From Crocinitomicaceae bacterium (GTDB taxonomy: Bacteria; Bacteroidota; Bacteroidia; Flavobacteriales_D; Crocinitomicaceae), in assembly GCA_022447665.1 (NCBI GenBank), contig JAKVAQ010000018.1:57780-121779 (forward strand): a stretch of DNA of 64,000 bases, given 5' to 3'. The translations under genes and the position numbers were made by a program. Position 1 is the stretch's first letter. Each line of letters starts with the position of its first letter. Below the pieces are notes generated by a model. It did no database searches. It was not told the DNA's origin and saw only the letters and a list, made by a program, of their open reading frames with translations. Of the stretch, positions 9,889-18,918 are shown piece after piece.

Positions 9889-10043
9889 ATTCGAACGACT
9901 ATCTGAGCAGTTTCTCCTGCCTTGCCATCAGTTAAGCTTTCGGCGGCCGAAGGAGCCAAGCCAAAGGGGTATAGGAGTGCGAGTATAACGATTTCGAACT
10001 ATAATAAATCCTAGAGACTTTTATCACGAATACCAGAACCGAT
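9889..10043. other. GC-richer spacer with a second echo of a SpoIIE tail
   Basis: This non-coding stretch is clearly richer in G+C than its neighbours. It holds TTCGGCGGCCGAA (about 9940-9952), a short inverted repeat with a 5-bp stem. At about 9974-9999 the sequence GGAGTGCGAGTATAACGATT reads IGVRV-stop, echoing GGTGTAAGAGTATAA (IGVRV-stop) at the end of the preceding remnant; both are followed by a TTCGAAC. It may be a diverged repeat unit or a mobile short repeat. No gene is visible. Confidence 0.4.
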
Positions 10044-11351
10044 TTAATCTTCAGAATATAAAAAGGACTTAAATTCTGTTCGAGAAATATTTTCGGGAAT
10101 GCGTTTGAAATCTAAACGATAAACTATTCCATCAAAACTGTCTTTGCACTCGTTGGTGTTTACATAGTACTTGTTATTTCCGTGTATACCTAATAATGCG
10201 AATACATGATTCTTATTGACGGCGATCTTTCCCTCATTAATACTGCAAGGATATTTTGAGTTTGCTGTATAATCCAAACAGTATATTTTAATATTCTGCT
10301 CGCAGTTGATTATTGCGTCGTGCGAGCTTGCCTTAATGCTGCTAATTATATCACAATTGTGTATTGCGAATTTTTTCAATAAAAACGTTCTGATATTATT
10401 GTTACCCGACAATTCGAGTTTGTTTCTCGATCTTTCCAGAGCTACTTTTAAACGTTCATTTTGCTTGTATTCTCTGATGATTCTATCATAGTCCTTTTTA
10501 GGATAAACTCTTTGGCAAATGTTAATCGAAATACCGCCATTTCCAGAGGTAAATCAATATTCATTAGCTCCCATTTTGTTAACTGTTAAATTAGAACTTC
10601 CCGAAGGTATGTAACTTCCTTCTTTGGGAGCAAAAATAAAGTCTTTGTATTTTTTTAATTTAGGATTAGCGCTTATTAAATTATCCGTCAAATAGAAATG
10701 ATTCACTGCAACTTCAACAGATATGGGTTTTGGCGGGCTCTTCTTTTCTATAATTGAATCGATCGATGCTACACTCAATTTTTTAGTTGTGTCAGCTTCT
10801 TGGTTCCAACCGCTTCCTTCATCAAATGAATACAATGGGTAATCTCCGATCGATTTGGAGGCGATACCAATTTGGATAAGATTCTCAGGATTAGGTTTTA
10901 ACTCAATTCCGTTTTGGAATGCTTTAAAATCAATCATTCCTGCGCTTTGAAAAGGAGAAATTTCTTCTTCATTTATCGAAGTTATCATGGGAATTCCTGA
11001 ATCTAAAAAGTCAAATGGGTCAATAAATTCATCAATTTGGATATCTACATCTCCCTCTACTTTAGTTCCGCTCTCATCTAAAAAGGCATCTTTAGGAATA
11101 TCCACAAATGATCCTGACTCCATAACTATTGTGCCTCCATTTTCAGCATTAATAGTGGTGTCAAATGTTTCATTATAGTTTTCTTTCCACGGTCTTATTC
11201 TTTGTTTTAAATCTCGCGTTTCGTTGAATTCATAAGTGAAATCAGTATTCACAATTTCTACATCATCTGCTTCCCTGTTTTCAGATCCGCATTGAGTAAA
11301 AAGCAGAGTAGACAAGGCAATTAAAGTTGGCACGAATATTTTTCTATACAT
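10044..11351 (-). pseudogene. Lipoprotein gene interrupted by an in-frame TGA
   Basis: The 5' part (11351 down to 10554) encodes 265 residues with a lipoprotein signal peptide (LLFTQCGS; Cys at about 21). It includes a beta-rich segment beginning GGTIVMESGSFVDIPKDAF that recalls the surface-lipoprotein domains common in Bacteroidota. At 10554-10556 a TGA follows NKMGANEY. The same frame then stays open for another 169 codons to a TAA at 10044, beginning FTSGNGGISINICQRVYP and ending SRTEFKSFLYSED. The two parts together give one protein of about 435 residues. A single substitution, for example TGG to TGA, would explain the split. The function is unknown. A TTG-initiated ORF inside the 3' part is unlikely to be a separate gene. 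Confidence 0.72.
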
Positions 11352-11436
11352 AACCTAGGGATTTCTTTACCTAATATAAAAAGTAATTCAAAAAGAGTCT
11401 GCAAGTAATACCATGTCAGCTCATCCTTGAAGACAA

Positions 11437-11456
11437 TCTAGTACTATAGTATTAGA
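11437..11456. promoter_or_regulatory. 20-bp near-perfect palindrome in a divergent spacer
   Basis: TCTAGTACTATAGTATTAGA is a palindrome with one imperfect pair (G/T at positions 5 and 16). It lies between the lipoprotein gene, which reads left, and the PAS kinase gene, which reads right. The size and symmetry suit a dimeric regulator's operator, but no partner is known. The rest of the 219-bp spacer is AT-rich and shows nothing else firm. Confidence 0.35.
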
Positions 11457-11570
11457 TGGGTCTAAGTGAATTAATTATTATCGCTAAATAACTCTTTATC
11501 TAAGTGGTTTTAATCAAAGAAATACCGTATTTTCGACTGTGAACTGAATTCACCGTATTTTCCAAAACCA

Positions 11571-14500
11571 ATGCATACCACTGATTTGAATCGGTCTATT
11601 TTTCAAGAGATAGTAGAACATGCGGATGATATTATATATCGTACGAATGTGGAAGGGTATTTCGAATACGTTAATGCGGCAGCAATAGAAGCCACAGGGC
11701 TAAAGGAGATAGAACTAATAGGTTCATATTATCTTGATTTGATACCTGAATCTCATAAACGATTAGTTAAAAAGTTCAACTATGAACATTTCAAGAAAAG
11801 AAAAACTAAGTCGTCTTTCAAGTTTCCCATTCAAAATAAAAATGGAACATTAGTTTGGTTGGATCAAAACTTGATTACTGTATGGGACGATTCTAGAAGT
11901 GAAATTCATGGCTTTTCTGCGATAGCGCGGGATATTTCAGAACAAATTAAGCTCGAAAAAAAAATTCAGGAAAGTGAGAGAAGTTACTCTGCTCTTTTTC
12001 GTAATGCACCGATACCAAAAAGGTTAGAAGATTTTAGTCAAGTAAAAACATACTTAAATGAACTTAAATCCTGCGGAATAAAAGATTTCAGAAAGTACTT
12101 CGATGAAAACCCGGATGAAGTCAAGAAGTGTGCAGAAATGGTGGTTTTGATCGAAGAAAATGAAGCAGTTGCAGATTTGTTCGAAGCTGAGAATGTATCA
12201 GTTCAAGGAGACAAAATAAATAAATATTTTAATCCGTCCTTGTATGAAAATTTTAAGATTGAATTAGTTGCTATTGCAAATGGGGCGAAAGAATTTGAAG
12301 GAACTTTTAGCTTGAACACCAAGAAAGGGAACGAAAAATTCGTTCAATTAAGATGGGCTATAGTTCCCGGTTATGAGGAGAGCTTAGAGAGGGTAATTAT
12401 CACCGCGAATGATATAACGGATCTAATTATTGCTCAAAAGGAAATTATAGCAAATCAAGAAAAATTGACCTCAGTTTTTGAAACGCTCGTGGTTCCAATT
12501 GTTATTTTAGATCCAGATACTGCTCAAATAGTTCAAGTAAACAATTTTACCCTTGAATTTTTAGGCTACACTGAAAATGAAATACTAAATATGACTATGG
12601 ATCAAGTTGATGCGCAACATGATCTTGCCTATATTAAGCATTCCCTTTCAAGATATTTAACTGAAGGAAATGTAAAGGGAGAAACGAAATGGATTACAAA
12701 ATCAGGAGAAATTCGCCATGTTAGTATAAATAATAGCATGTTACGATATGGTGGAAAAGATTTAATTATTGTTGCGGCTCAAGATATTACGGAACTAATG
12801 CATCTAATGCGTGAAAACCAAAGGTTTAGATTTGCCATGGATAATGCTCCTTTTGGTATTTATATTGCCGATATAGATGAAAATAAAATTGTTGATATAA
12901 ATTCTACAGGGTGCGATCAGCTAGGGTATACGCGTGAAGAATTAATGAAATTAACTCTTGAGGAAATAGAAGTTGAAGATCCAAACGTGATTAAAGAGGA
13001 GAGGTATGCTAAAATTGGGGAATCATTGGCAACGGGAGAGCCGATAACAGTAGAAAGCATTCATAAAAGAAAAGATGGTTCTGCTTTTCCAGTAAATGTT
13101 ACCTTATCAGCACTACAATTAGGAGGTATAAACCACCTTGTGGCTTGCGCTTTTGATAACTCTGAAATAGAAGATCTTTCAGCGCAAAATCAACGGTTTA
13201 GAAAGGTCATGGATGATTCTCCTTTCGCTATTTACATTACCGATCTTGAACAAGATAAATTTATAGATGTAAACAATACGGCTTCTAAACATTTAGGTTA
13301 TTCAAGAGAAGAGCTCCTAGAAATGAGGATTCAAGATATTGAACTGATGGATATGATTCAGAATAAAGAAGAAAGACTGGCTCATTTTCAACGAATGTTT
13401 GACGAGGGCGAATTAACCAGAGTAGAAGGTGTGCACTTGAGAAAAGATGGTACTACATTTCCTGTTTTAGTTAATGTTAAGGCTGAGCAAATAATGAACA
13501 GGAAATATATTATTGCGTCTATTTTTGACAATACCGCTGAAAAGGAAATTCAAGATAAGCTAGCCGAGCAACACACTATTTTGAAAAATATTCATTCTCT
13601 GCAAAGTGCTTTTGTGTCTACCGATAATTTAAAACGACATTTTTTTGAATTTCTAGAAAGAGTTATTTTTTATTCTAAAAGTGAATTTGGCTTTATTCTT
13701 GAGCTTTCGAATACTGATAACGATGATATTAAGTACATCGTGCGTTCAAATGAGGATTTCAGGTGGACTCAAGAAGAAAGAATCTCTCACCGAAGTATTC
13801 TACAGGCTAATTGGCAACAAGAATTTTCAAGAGAGTTAATAAATAATACAGTTATTTCAAAGCGAAGCTTGATTATAGAAGGAGGGAATAATGAATTTTT
13901 CGACCCTAGGAAATCCGTGAATAATTTTTTAGGAATTCCTATTCGGTTGGGAGAAGAAACCATAGGAATTATAGGCTTGGGTAATCGAGAAGGGAACTAT
14001 AATAATGACGTGTTGGAAGATTTGAATTATTTTATTGATACATGCTCGGTGATGATTCAAGCAAGAAGGTTTCAAAGGGAGCAGGAAGAAAGTAGAACCA
14101 TGCTTTCGGATTTAAATAGGAGTTTAAAATCAGAAATAGAATTTGCCAATGATCTTCAGGCGAAGCTCTTTATAGCTGAAGAGACTGAAAGAAAAAGAAT
14201 TGCTCGAGAACTTCATGATAGTCTAGGTCAGCGATTAACAGCTGCTAAATTTTCTTTAGGAGCCATTAAAAATTCTGGAGCTCTTGATGACTCATTAAAT
14301 GAAATTCTCTCGGACACCATAGAGTATATCCAAGACTCCATGCAAGAAGTTCGTCAAATATCTCACAATCTAGTCCCATCCGTTTTAAGCGATTTTGGTT
14401 TGGGTACCGCTCTGGAGAGATTAGTGAAAGAGTTTTCGCATAATAAAAATGTTCTCTTTACATACACCGGTCTAAAGCAAGTACTTAAACTTTCAGATTT

Positions 14501-14774
14501 AGAAGCATCAAGTTTGTACCGTATTGCGCAAGAGGCTGTTTATAATTCAATTAAACATTCTAAATGCACCAAAATCGATTTAAGCTTACAAGCTAATAAC
14601 CAAGTTTTAGAACTGGTAGTAAAGGATAACGGAGTTGGCTTTAATAGTAATGAAGAATATCGGGGGATGGGAATGAAGAACATGATAGAGAGAGCTTCTG
14701 CGATTAAAGCTTGCTTAACAATTGATTCATTAAAGAATAAAGGAACCCAAATAAAAATCACTTTAAATTTATGA
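11571..14774 (+). CDS. Multi-PAS/GAF sensor histidine kinase of the NarX-like HisKA_3 class
   Basis: A 1067-residue soluble kinase with no signal peptide or transmembrane helix. There are about five PAS-type modules in the first 665 residues. Modules four and five are near copies: RFRFAMDNAPFGIYIADI versus RFRKVMDDSPFAIYITDL. A GAF-like domain (about 680-840) and a coiled coil follow, then the HisKA_3 motif ERKRIARELHDSLGQRL with phospho-acceptor His882, and a HATPase domain (DNGVGF, GMGMKNM). The stop is one base from the ATG of the LuxR-type response regulator at 14776, so the two form a two-component operon. The signal is not predictable; PAS modules commonly sense redox, light or small ligands. 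Confidence 0.9.
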   Translation: MHTTDLNRSIFQEIVEHADDIIYRTNVEGYFEYVNAAAIEATGLKEIELIGSYYLDLIPESHKRLVKKFNYEHFKKRKTKSSFKFPIQNKNGTLVWLDQNLITVWDDSRSEIHGFSAIARDISEQIKLEKKIQESERSYSALFRNAPIPKRLEDFSQVKTYLNELKSCGIKDFRKYFDENPDEVKKCAEMVVLIEENEAVADLFEAENVSVQGDKINKYFNPSLYENFKIELVAIANGAKEFEGTFSLNTKKGNEKFVQLRWAIVPGYEESLERVIITANDITDLIIAQKEIIANQEKLTSVFETLVVPIVILDPDTAQIVQVNNFTLEFLGYTENEILNMTMDQVDAQHDLAYIKHSLSRYLTEGNVKGETKWITKSGEIRHVSINNSMLRYGGKDLIIVAAQDITELMHLMRENQRFRFAMDNAPFGIYIADIDENKIVDINSTGCDQLGYTREELMKLTLEEIEVEDPNVIKEERYAKIGESLATGEPITVESIHKRKDGSAFPVNVTLSALQLGGINHLVACAFDNSEIEDLSAQNQRFRKVMDDSPFAIYITDLEQDKFIDVNNTASKHLGYSREELLEMRIQDIELMDMIQNKEERLAHFQRMFDEGELTRVEGVHLRKDGTTFPVLVNVKAEQIMNRKYIIASIFDNTAEKEIQDKLAEQHTILKNIHSLQSAFVSTDNLKRHFFEFLERVIFYSKSEFGFILELSNTDNDDIKYIVRSNEDFRWTQEERISHRSILQANWQQEFSRELINNTVISKRSLIIEGGNNEFFDPRKSVNNFLGIPIRLGEETIGIIGLGNREGNYNNDVLEDLNYFIDTCSVMIQARRFQREQEESRTMLSDLNRSLKSEIEFANDLQAKLFIAEETERKRIARELHDSLGQRLTAAKFSLGAIKNSGALDDSLNEILSDTIEYIQDSMQEVRQISHNLVPSVLSDFGLGTALERLVKEFSHNKNVLFTYTGLKQVLKLSDLEASSLYRIAQEAVYNSIKHSKCTKIDLSLQANNQVLELVVKDNGVGFNSNEEYRGMGMKNMIERASAIKACLTIDSLKNKGTQIKITLNL

Positions 14775-14775
14775 T

Positions 14776-15423
14776 ATGGAAGAAATAAAGGTATTAATTG
14801 TAGATGATCATCATATTGTGCGACACGGACTAAAGCTTCTGTTTTTGTCCGACCCATTGATTGAAGTGGTGGGTGAAGCGGAGTCTGCACAGGACGCCAT
14901 CGATTTTTTGAATGGCAAGAATGAAGTTGATGTCGTTGTCACTGATATCACAATGTCAGAAATTGATGGAATAGAATTGACTAGAATAATAACGAAAAAT
15001 TATCCTTCGAAAGTTCTTGTGCTTTCTATGCATCTTGATGAAAAATATATCAAAGAGGCGATGGCTGCTGGAGCCAAAGGTTACCTTGTAAAAGATACCA
15101 CAGAGACTGATATAATACAAGCCATTAAACGTGTTAATGAAGGAGAAATCTTTCTAACAAGTAAGGTTTCTGATATTTTAGCTAAAGCACTATTAAAGTC
15201 TTCTGAAAATGCAGCAGTTCAACAAGAATTAAGCTTAACAAAAAGAGAAAAAGAAATTTTAAAATATATCGTGGAAGGACTAAGCAATAGAGAAGTAGGA
15301 GTAAAACTTCATATTAGCGAGAGAACAGTCACTGCGCATCGATATAATATGATGAAAAAACTGAAAGCAAATAATACGGCTGATTTGGTAAGAATAAGTC
15401 TTAAGTATGATTTAGTCTCGTAA
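14776..15423 (+). CDS. NarL/FixJ-family response regulator
   Basis: A 215-residue DNA-binding response regulator, partner of the PAS kinase one base upstream. The receiver domain (1-120) has the acidic pair Asp10-Asp11, phospho-acceptor Asp57 (VVTDITMSEIDG) and the conserved Lys in GYLVKD. The LuxR-type helix-turn-helix (about 150-212) has LTKREKEILKYIVEGLSNRE and ERTVTAHRYNMMKKL. Its targets are unknown. The end overlaps the convergent pseudouridine synthase gene by 12 bp, with no terminator between them. Confidence 0.92.
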   Translation: MEEIKVLIVDDHHIVRHGLKLLFLSDPLIEVVGEAESAQDAIDFLNGKNEVDVVVTDITMSEIDGIELTRIITKNYPSKVLVLSMHLDEKYIKEAMAAGAKGYLVKDTTETDIIQAIKRVNEGEIFLTSKVSDILAKALLKSSENAAVQQELSLTKREKEILKYIVEGLSNREVGVKLHISERTVTAHRYNMMKKLKANNTADLVRISLKYDLVS

Positions 15424-16089
15424 AAAATAATCCCAAACCGGATCTTTTGGTGGAGGAGCAATAATTTCAATTACTTCCTTAGAAACAGGATGAACGAAGC
15501 TTATTTTTCTAGAGTGTAAGTGAATTGAAGCGTCCTTGTTCGAGCGTTTTGCACCGTATTTTAGATCTCCTTTTATTATACAACCTATGTTTGCGAGTTG
15601 TGTTCTGATTTGGTGATGACGACCCGTACCTAAATCAACTTCTAGTAAATGGTATTTATCTGAGGAGCCTAAATAAGAGTAGGAGAGTTCGGCTTTTTTT
15701 GCACCATTCGTTGATTCGTCAACAACGTAGCTCTTATTTTGCTTTTCATTCTTTTTCAAAAAGTCAATAAGATTTCCTTTGGCGCTTTTTGGTTTTTGTT
15801 CAACAACAGCCCAATACGTTTTTTTTATCTCCTTCTTTTGAAACAACGCGTTCATTCGGGTTAGGCCTTTGCTTGTTCTTGCATAAACTACGATTCCACT
15901 CGTGGGTCTGTCCAATCTATGGATCGTGCCTAAAAACACATTACCTGGCTTATTGTACTTCTTTTTAATGTAAGCCTTTACAAAGTCAGACAATGGGGCA
16001 TCTCCTGTTTTGTCCCCTTGTGTAATATCTCCAGGGCGTTTATTGACCACGATAATGTGGTTGTCTTCATACAAGACCTCTAAAGACAT
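15412..16089 (-). CDS. RluA-family RNA pseudouridine synthase
   Basis: A 225-residue enzyme that isomerises uridine to pseudouridine in rRNA or tRNA. The catalytic motif HRLDRPTSGIV carries the invariant Asp, and GRHHQIRTQLA is the second family motif. There is no N-terminal S4 domain, so it is of the short RluA type and the target base cannot be assigned. It starts 2 bp after panB on the same strand, suggesting one transcript. The 3' end overlaps the convergent response regulator gene. Confidence 0.88.
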   Translation of the reverse strand: MSLEVLYEDNHIIVVNKRPGDITQGDKTGDAPLSDFVKAYIKKKYNKPGNVFLGTIHRLDRPTSGIVVYARTSKGLTRMNALFQKKEIKKTYWAVVEQKPKSAKGNLIDFLKKNEKQNKSYVVDESTNGAKKAELSYSYLGSSDKYHLLEVDLGTGRHHQIRTQLANIGCIIKGDLKYGAKRSNKDASIHLHSRKISFVHPVSKEVIEIIAPPPKDPVWDYFLRD

Positions 16090-16091
16090 GC

Positions 16092-16907
16092 TTAGTACTG
16101 TTCTTTTTCGTTAGGGAAATCCCCACTTCTAACATCGTTGATATAAGCCCCAAAAGAACCCATCATCTCTTCATACAAATTGTGGTACTTTCTTAGAAAT
16201 CTAGGGTTGAATTCGTTGTTAATCCCTAGCATGTCATGGCTCACTAATACTTGGCCATCTACGCCGTTTCCAGCACCAATTCCTATTACTGGAATGGTCA
16301 ACTCTTTTGCTACTTTAGCAGCAAGTTTAGCCGGTATTTTCTCAAGGATTAAAGCAAAGCAACCAGCCTCTTCCAGTAATCTGGCATCTTCAATAAGTCT
16401 ATTGGCTTCGTCTTCCTCTTTTGCTCTTACCGTATATGTACCGAACTTGTAAATCGATTGTGGCGTTAAGCCTAAATGTCCCATAACCGGAATTCCAGCG
16501 CTCAGTATTCTATCAATCGATTCTAAAATTTCTTTACCTCCTTCAAGTTTAACAGAATGCCCCCCTGATTCTTTCATAATACGAATTGCACTTGAAAGTG
16601 CTTCTTTACTATTTCCTTGATAAGAGCCAAATGGTAAATCCACTACTACTAATGCGCGATCTACAGCGCGAACAACGGAAGAAGCGTGGTAAATCATCTC
16701 ATTTAAAGTAATTGGAAGTGTAGTTTCGTGCCCTGCCATTACGTTAGATGCAGAATCACCAACTAATATTATATCGATCCCAGCTTTGTCTAGGATTCTT
16801 GCCATGGAGTAGTCGTATCCTGTTAGCATGGCAATTTTTTCGTTCTTCATTTTCATTTCCTGAAGAACGTGGGTTGTAATCTTTTTTACTTCTTTATGTA
16901 CCGACAT
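16092..16907 (-). CDS. panB: 3-methyl-2-oxobutanoate hydroxymethyltransferase
   Basis: Ketopantoate synthesis, the first committed step of pantothenate and CoA biosynthesis: 2-ketoisovalerate plus methylene-tetrahydrofolate gives ketopantoate. The 271 residues match the family length. Motifs seen are [34 protein letters not shown] (metal-binding Asp), [15 protein letters not shown] and PVIGIGAG. It is followed after 2 bp by the RluA-type gene. No panC or panD lies in the window. Upstream, within 11 bp of the start codon, begins the decayed SGNH-hydrolase tail, so the panB promoter must lie inside that remnant. Confidence 0.95.
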   Translation of the reverse strand: MSVHKEVKKITTHVLQEMKMKNEKIAMLTGYDYSMARILDKAGIDIILVGDSASNVMAGHETTLPITLNEMIYHASSVVRAVDRALVVVDLPFGSYQGNSKEALSSAIRIMKESGGHSVKLEGGKEILESIDRILSAGIPVMGHLGLTPQSIYKFGTYTVRAKEEDEANRLIEDARLLEEAGCFALILEKIPAKLAAKVAKELTIPVIGIGAGNGVDGQVLVSHDMLGINNEFNPRFLRKYHNLYEEMMGSFGAYINDVRSGDFPNEKEQY

Positions 16908-16918
16908 TTAATATCTAA

Positions 16919-17119
16919 TTAAGGAAATACTACGCCCCTATACGAACCAACAGATAGTTCTGGAATATTAGATCCGTAGCTTTCATTGATAACTCTTATA
17001 AATTCATTCGCGACTATTGCTTAGTCACGAGGGCTCAAATGTACACCATCTATTAAAAATATAACGGCCCGTTTAAGATTATTTAGATTAGAGCTATTGA
17101 ATTTTCTCCCTTTTAATAG
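16919..17119 (-). pseudogene. C-terminal remnant of an SGNH/GDSL-type hydrolase
   Basis: Reading left, 67 codons keep the end of a Bacteroidota GDSL-like hydrolase: IDGVHLSPRD, stop (TAA at 17023-17021), AIVANEFIRVINESYGSNIP and GSYRGVVFP before a final TAA. DGVHLSP carries the Asp-x-x-His catalytic pair. The stop takes the place of the aromatic residue usually found in the family's GYAIIANEF. Beyond 17119 a TAG ends the frame; another short stretch (MHEALEAIIVRN, up to about 17160) may be a further shifted piece. Nothing of the N-terminal GDSL block is seen. The rest of the 350-bp spacer up to 17258 is AT-rich and holds no gene. Confidence 0.65.
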
Positions 17120-17258
17120 TTTCTAACGATTATGGCTTCTAAAGCCTCATGCATTTTTTTAGCACATTATTGCAAATATTGGCTCTTAGAGTTATTGTAA
17201 TGAAATTTGAGGGAAAACGTCTTTACTATGGTACGAACGAATTGTTTAAATTTAGGAT

Positions 17259-17615
17259 ATGAGAACGCTAGTTTTAGGATCGAGTATTAAGCCAGAACGT
17301 TATTCAAACATGGCCATAAAGCTATTAAGAGAATATGATCATGACGTAATTGCGCATGGGTTAAGAGAAGGAGTGGTTGATGATGTGCCTATTCAAACAA
17401 GTTTTGATGGCATGAGCGGGGTTGATACGATAACCTTGTATATTGGACCCCAGAATCAACCGCCTTATTATAATGAGATTATTAATCAAAACCCTAGGCG
17501 TGTCATCTTTAATCCAGGCACTGAAAACCCTGAGCTTCAAAATTTGTTAAAAGATAACGGTATAGGTTTCGAGGAGGCTTGTACACTAGTATTACTCAGA
17601 ACAAATCAATATTAA
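17259..17615 (+). CDS. CoA-binding domain protein (YccU-like)
   Basis: A small 118-residue Rossmann-type protein of the CoA_binding_2 family: MRTLVLGSSIKPERYSN at the N-terminus (nucleotide-binding turn), a central DTITLYIGPQNQP, and RRVIFNPGTENPEL. Such proteins bind CoA or a similar nucleotide but have no assigned reaction. The stop is followed directly by the ATG of the lipoprotein gene at 17616, so the two are likely co-transcribed. Confidence 0.82.
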   Translation: MRTLVLGSSIKPERYSNMAIKLLREYDHDVIAHGLREGVVDDVPIQTSFDGMSGVDTITLYIGPQNQPPYYNEIINQNPRRVIFNPGTENPELQNLLKDNGIGFEEACTLVLLRTNQY

Positions 17616-18353
17616 ATGAAAAGATTTATTGTAATTGGAATAGTTCTAACAACGTTTTCTTGTGGTAAGATAAACCGGGAGAAATTGAGTGATTATTTGG
17701 ATTCAAAACCAGTATCAGAAGAATGGCTAATTGCATGTGCAGCAGGAGATCTTAATGGATGGCAAGAAGTAGGAGGTGGAGTCACAGCGGTATTCTTCTA
17801 TCCTGTTGAAGGAGCGACAAATAAACGGTATTTTGAGACTAAAAACTTAAAGCAAAACAAAGATGATTTTTCGAATTATAGGGAAGTGAAAAATATTGAA
17901 TATCACGATGTTTTTAATGGTTATTTGAATAATCACATTATTAAATCTAAAAAAGAAAAATGGGGAATAATGACCTATGAAGTCAATGATAGTATTCGTG
18001 TTTCTGACCCGATTAAAATACAGCCCGTTTCAAGAGAGACGGAACGAAGAAGTATTCTTGTTACAGTAGAAGAAAATGGAATAACTCCTTCTTTTTCATG
18101 GGAGGATGGAGAGTATAAAGAGAATGTGATTTATTTCCAAGTTGTAAGTGATAAAGACGGGAATTTGATTTCCGGAACTTATACGTTAGACAGGGAATGG
18201 ACATTTTATGATACAAGTAATGTTGTGATTAACATCAAACCTTATCCAACGCCCTTTATCGAAACGGGTAAATTGTATGATTTTACTTTAATGTCGGTTT
18301 CTGAGGATAATTGGGTAAATGTTGCAGAAATGCGAACATTCAAAACCTTTTAG
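17616..18353 (+). CDS. Hypothetical lipoprotein
   Basis: A 245-residue protein with a lipoprotein signal peptide (VLTTFSCGK; lipidated Cys at about 17). No domain is recognised. The predicted mature part is rich in beta-strand-like segments, with conspicuous Trp and Tyr (EEWLIACAAGDLNGWQEVGG). It sits between the CoA-binding protein and a frameshifted exported protein whose GTG start overlaps this gene's stop by one base. An outer-membrane or periplasmic location is inferred from the lipobox. Confidence 0.75.
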   Translation: MKRFIVIGIVLTTFSCGKINREKLSDYLDSKPVSEEWLIACAAGDLNGWQEVGGGVTAVFFYPVEGATNKRYFETKNLKQNKDDFSNYREVKNIEYHDVFNGYLNNHIIKSKKEKWGIMTYEVNDSIRVSDPIKIQPVSRETERRSILVTVEENGITPSFSWEDGEYKENVIYFQVVSDKDGNLISGTYTLDREWTFYDTSNVVINIKPYPTPFIETGKLYDFTLMSVSEDNWVNVAEMRTFKTF

Positions 18354-18912
18354 TGAGAATACATTTTTCCATACTCTTTTTGGCAATTGGTTTTAACCTT
18401 TCTGCTCAATGGCATTATACAGATACATTGCCTAAAATGGAAGCAAGTTCTGAAATATACTTAGATGCAAATGTTGTTAATCGACAGATTGGATTAACCT
18501 ACGAATACCATTTTATAAATGGTACAGGATACAGAAATTTTCAAGGTGCTGGAATAGGTTTTAAAGCAGACTTTTTTTTAATCAGTATTTTAACCAAAGA
18601 AGATATGGTTATGATCTCAAACTATCTCATAGTCACAGAATATCCTATACACATCTAACGTTTATTCAATTATCTGCTACCTATGGTGCGTGGTTCTCAA
18701 ATTATAAAACCGAAAACCCAATGTTTGACAATTACATGAATACCGGAAGTATCTATTTGGGACTTAATTTATACTATAATAGAATTTTAATGGGTGTTTC
18801 TTGTGGCTTGGAGGTTTGGGAGGAAAGGCAAGATTTACTTTACGAAATACGCTCCTATGCAGCATTTTTACCTGGTCTAAGACTTAGGTTTGGTGTTAAT
18901 TTTGATAGATAA
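18353..18912 (+). pseudogene. Exported beta-barrel-like protein broken by a one-base deletion
   Basis: A GTG at 18353 (overlapping the previous stop) opens a signal peptide FSILFLAIGFNLSAQ and runs to LTKEDM. The continuation lies in another frame: GYDLKLSHSHRISYTHLTF through to LRLRFGVNFDR and a TAA at 18912. One extra G at about 18607 (GG to GGG) would rejoin the two halves into one protein of about 186 residues. Alternating aromatic and polar residues and a terminal RFGVNF suggest a small outer-membrane barrel. No family is recognised. It may be a real frameshift or a sequencing error in a G-run. Confidence 0.68.
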
Positions 18913-18918
18913 TCCTTA

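Noticed and set aside
10044..10412. An independent 122-residue gene starting at a TTG
   Set aside because: The same frame continues upstream without a stop to the TGA of the lipoprotein gene, so it is the 3' part of that gene.
10554..10556. TGA as a selenocysteine codon in the split lipoprotein
   Set aside because: The codon follows no redox motif (EY-stop-FTSG), no supporting stem-loop was evident, and the FdhF-like enzyme in this window, a protein that often uses selenocysteine, has a plain cysteine instead.
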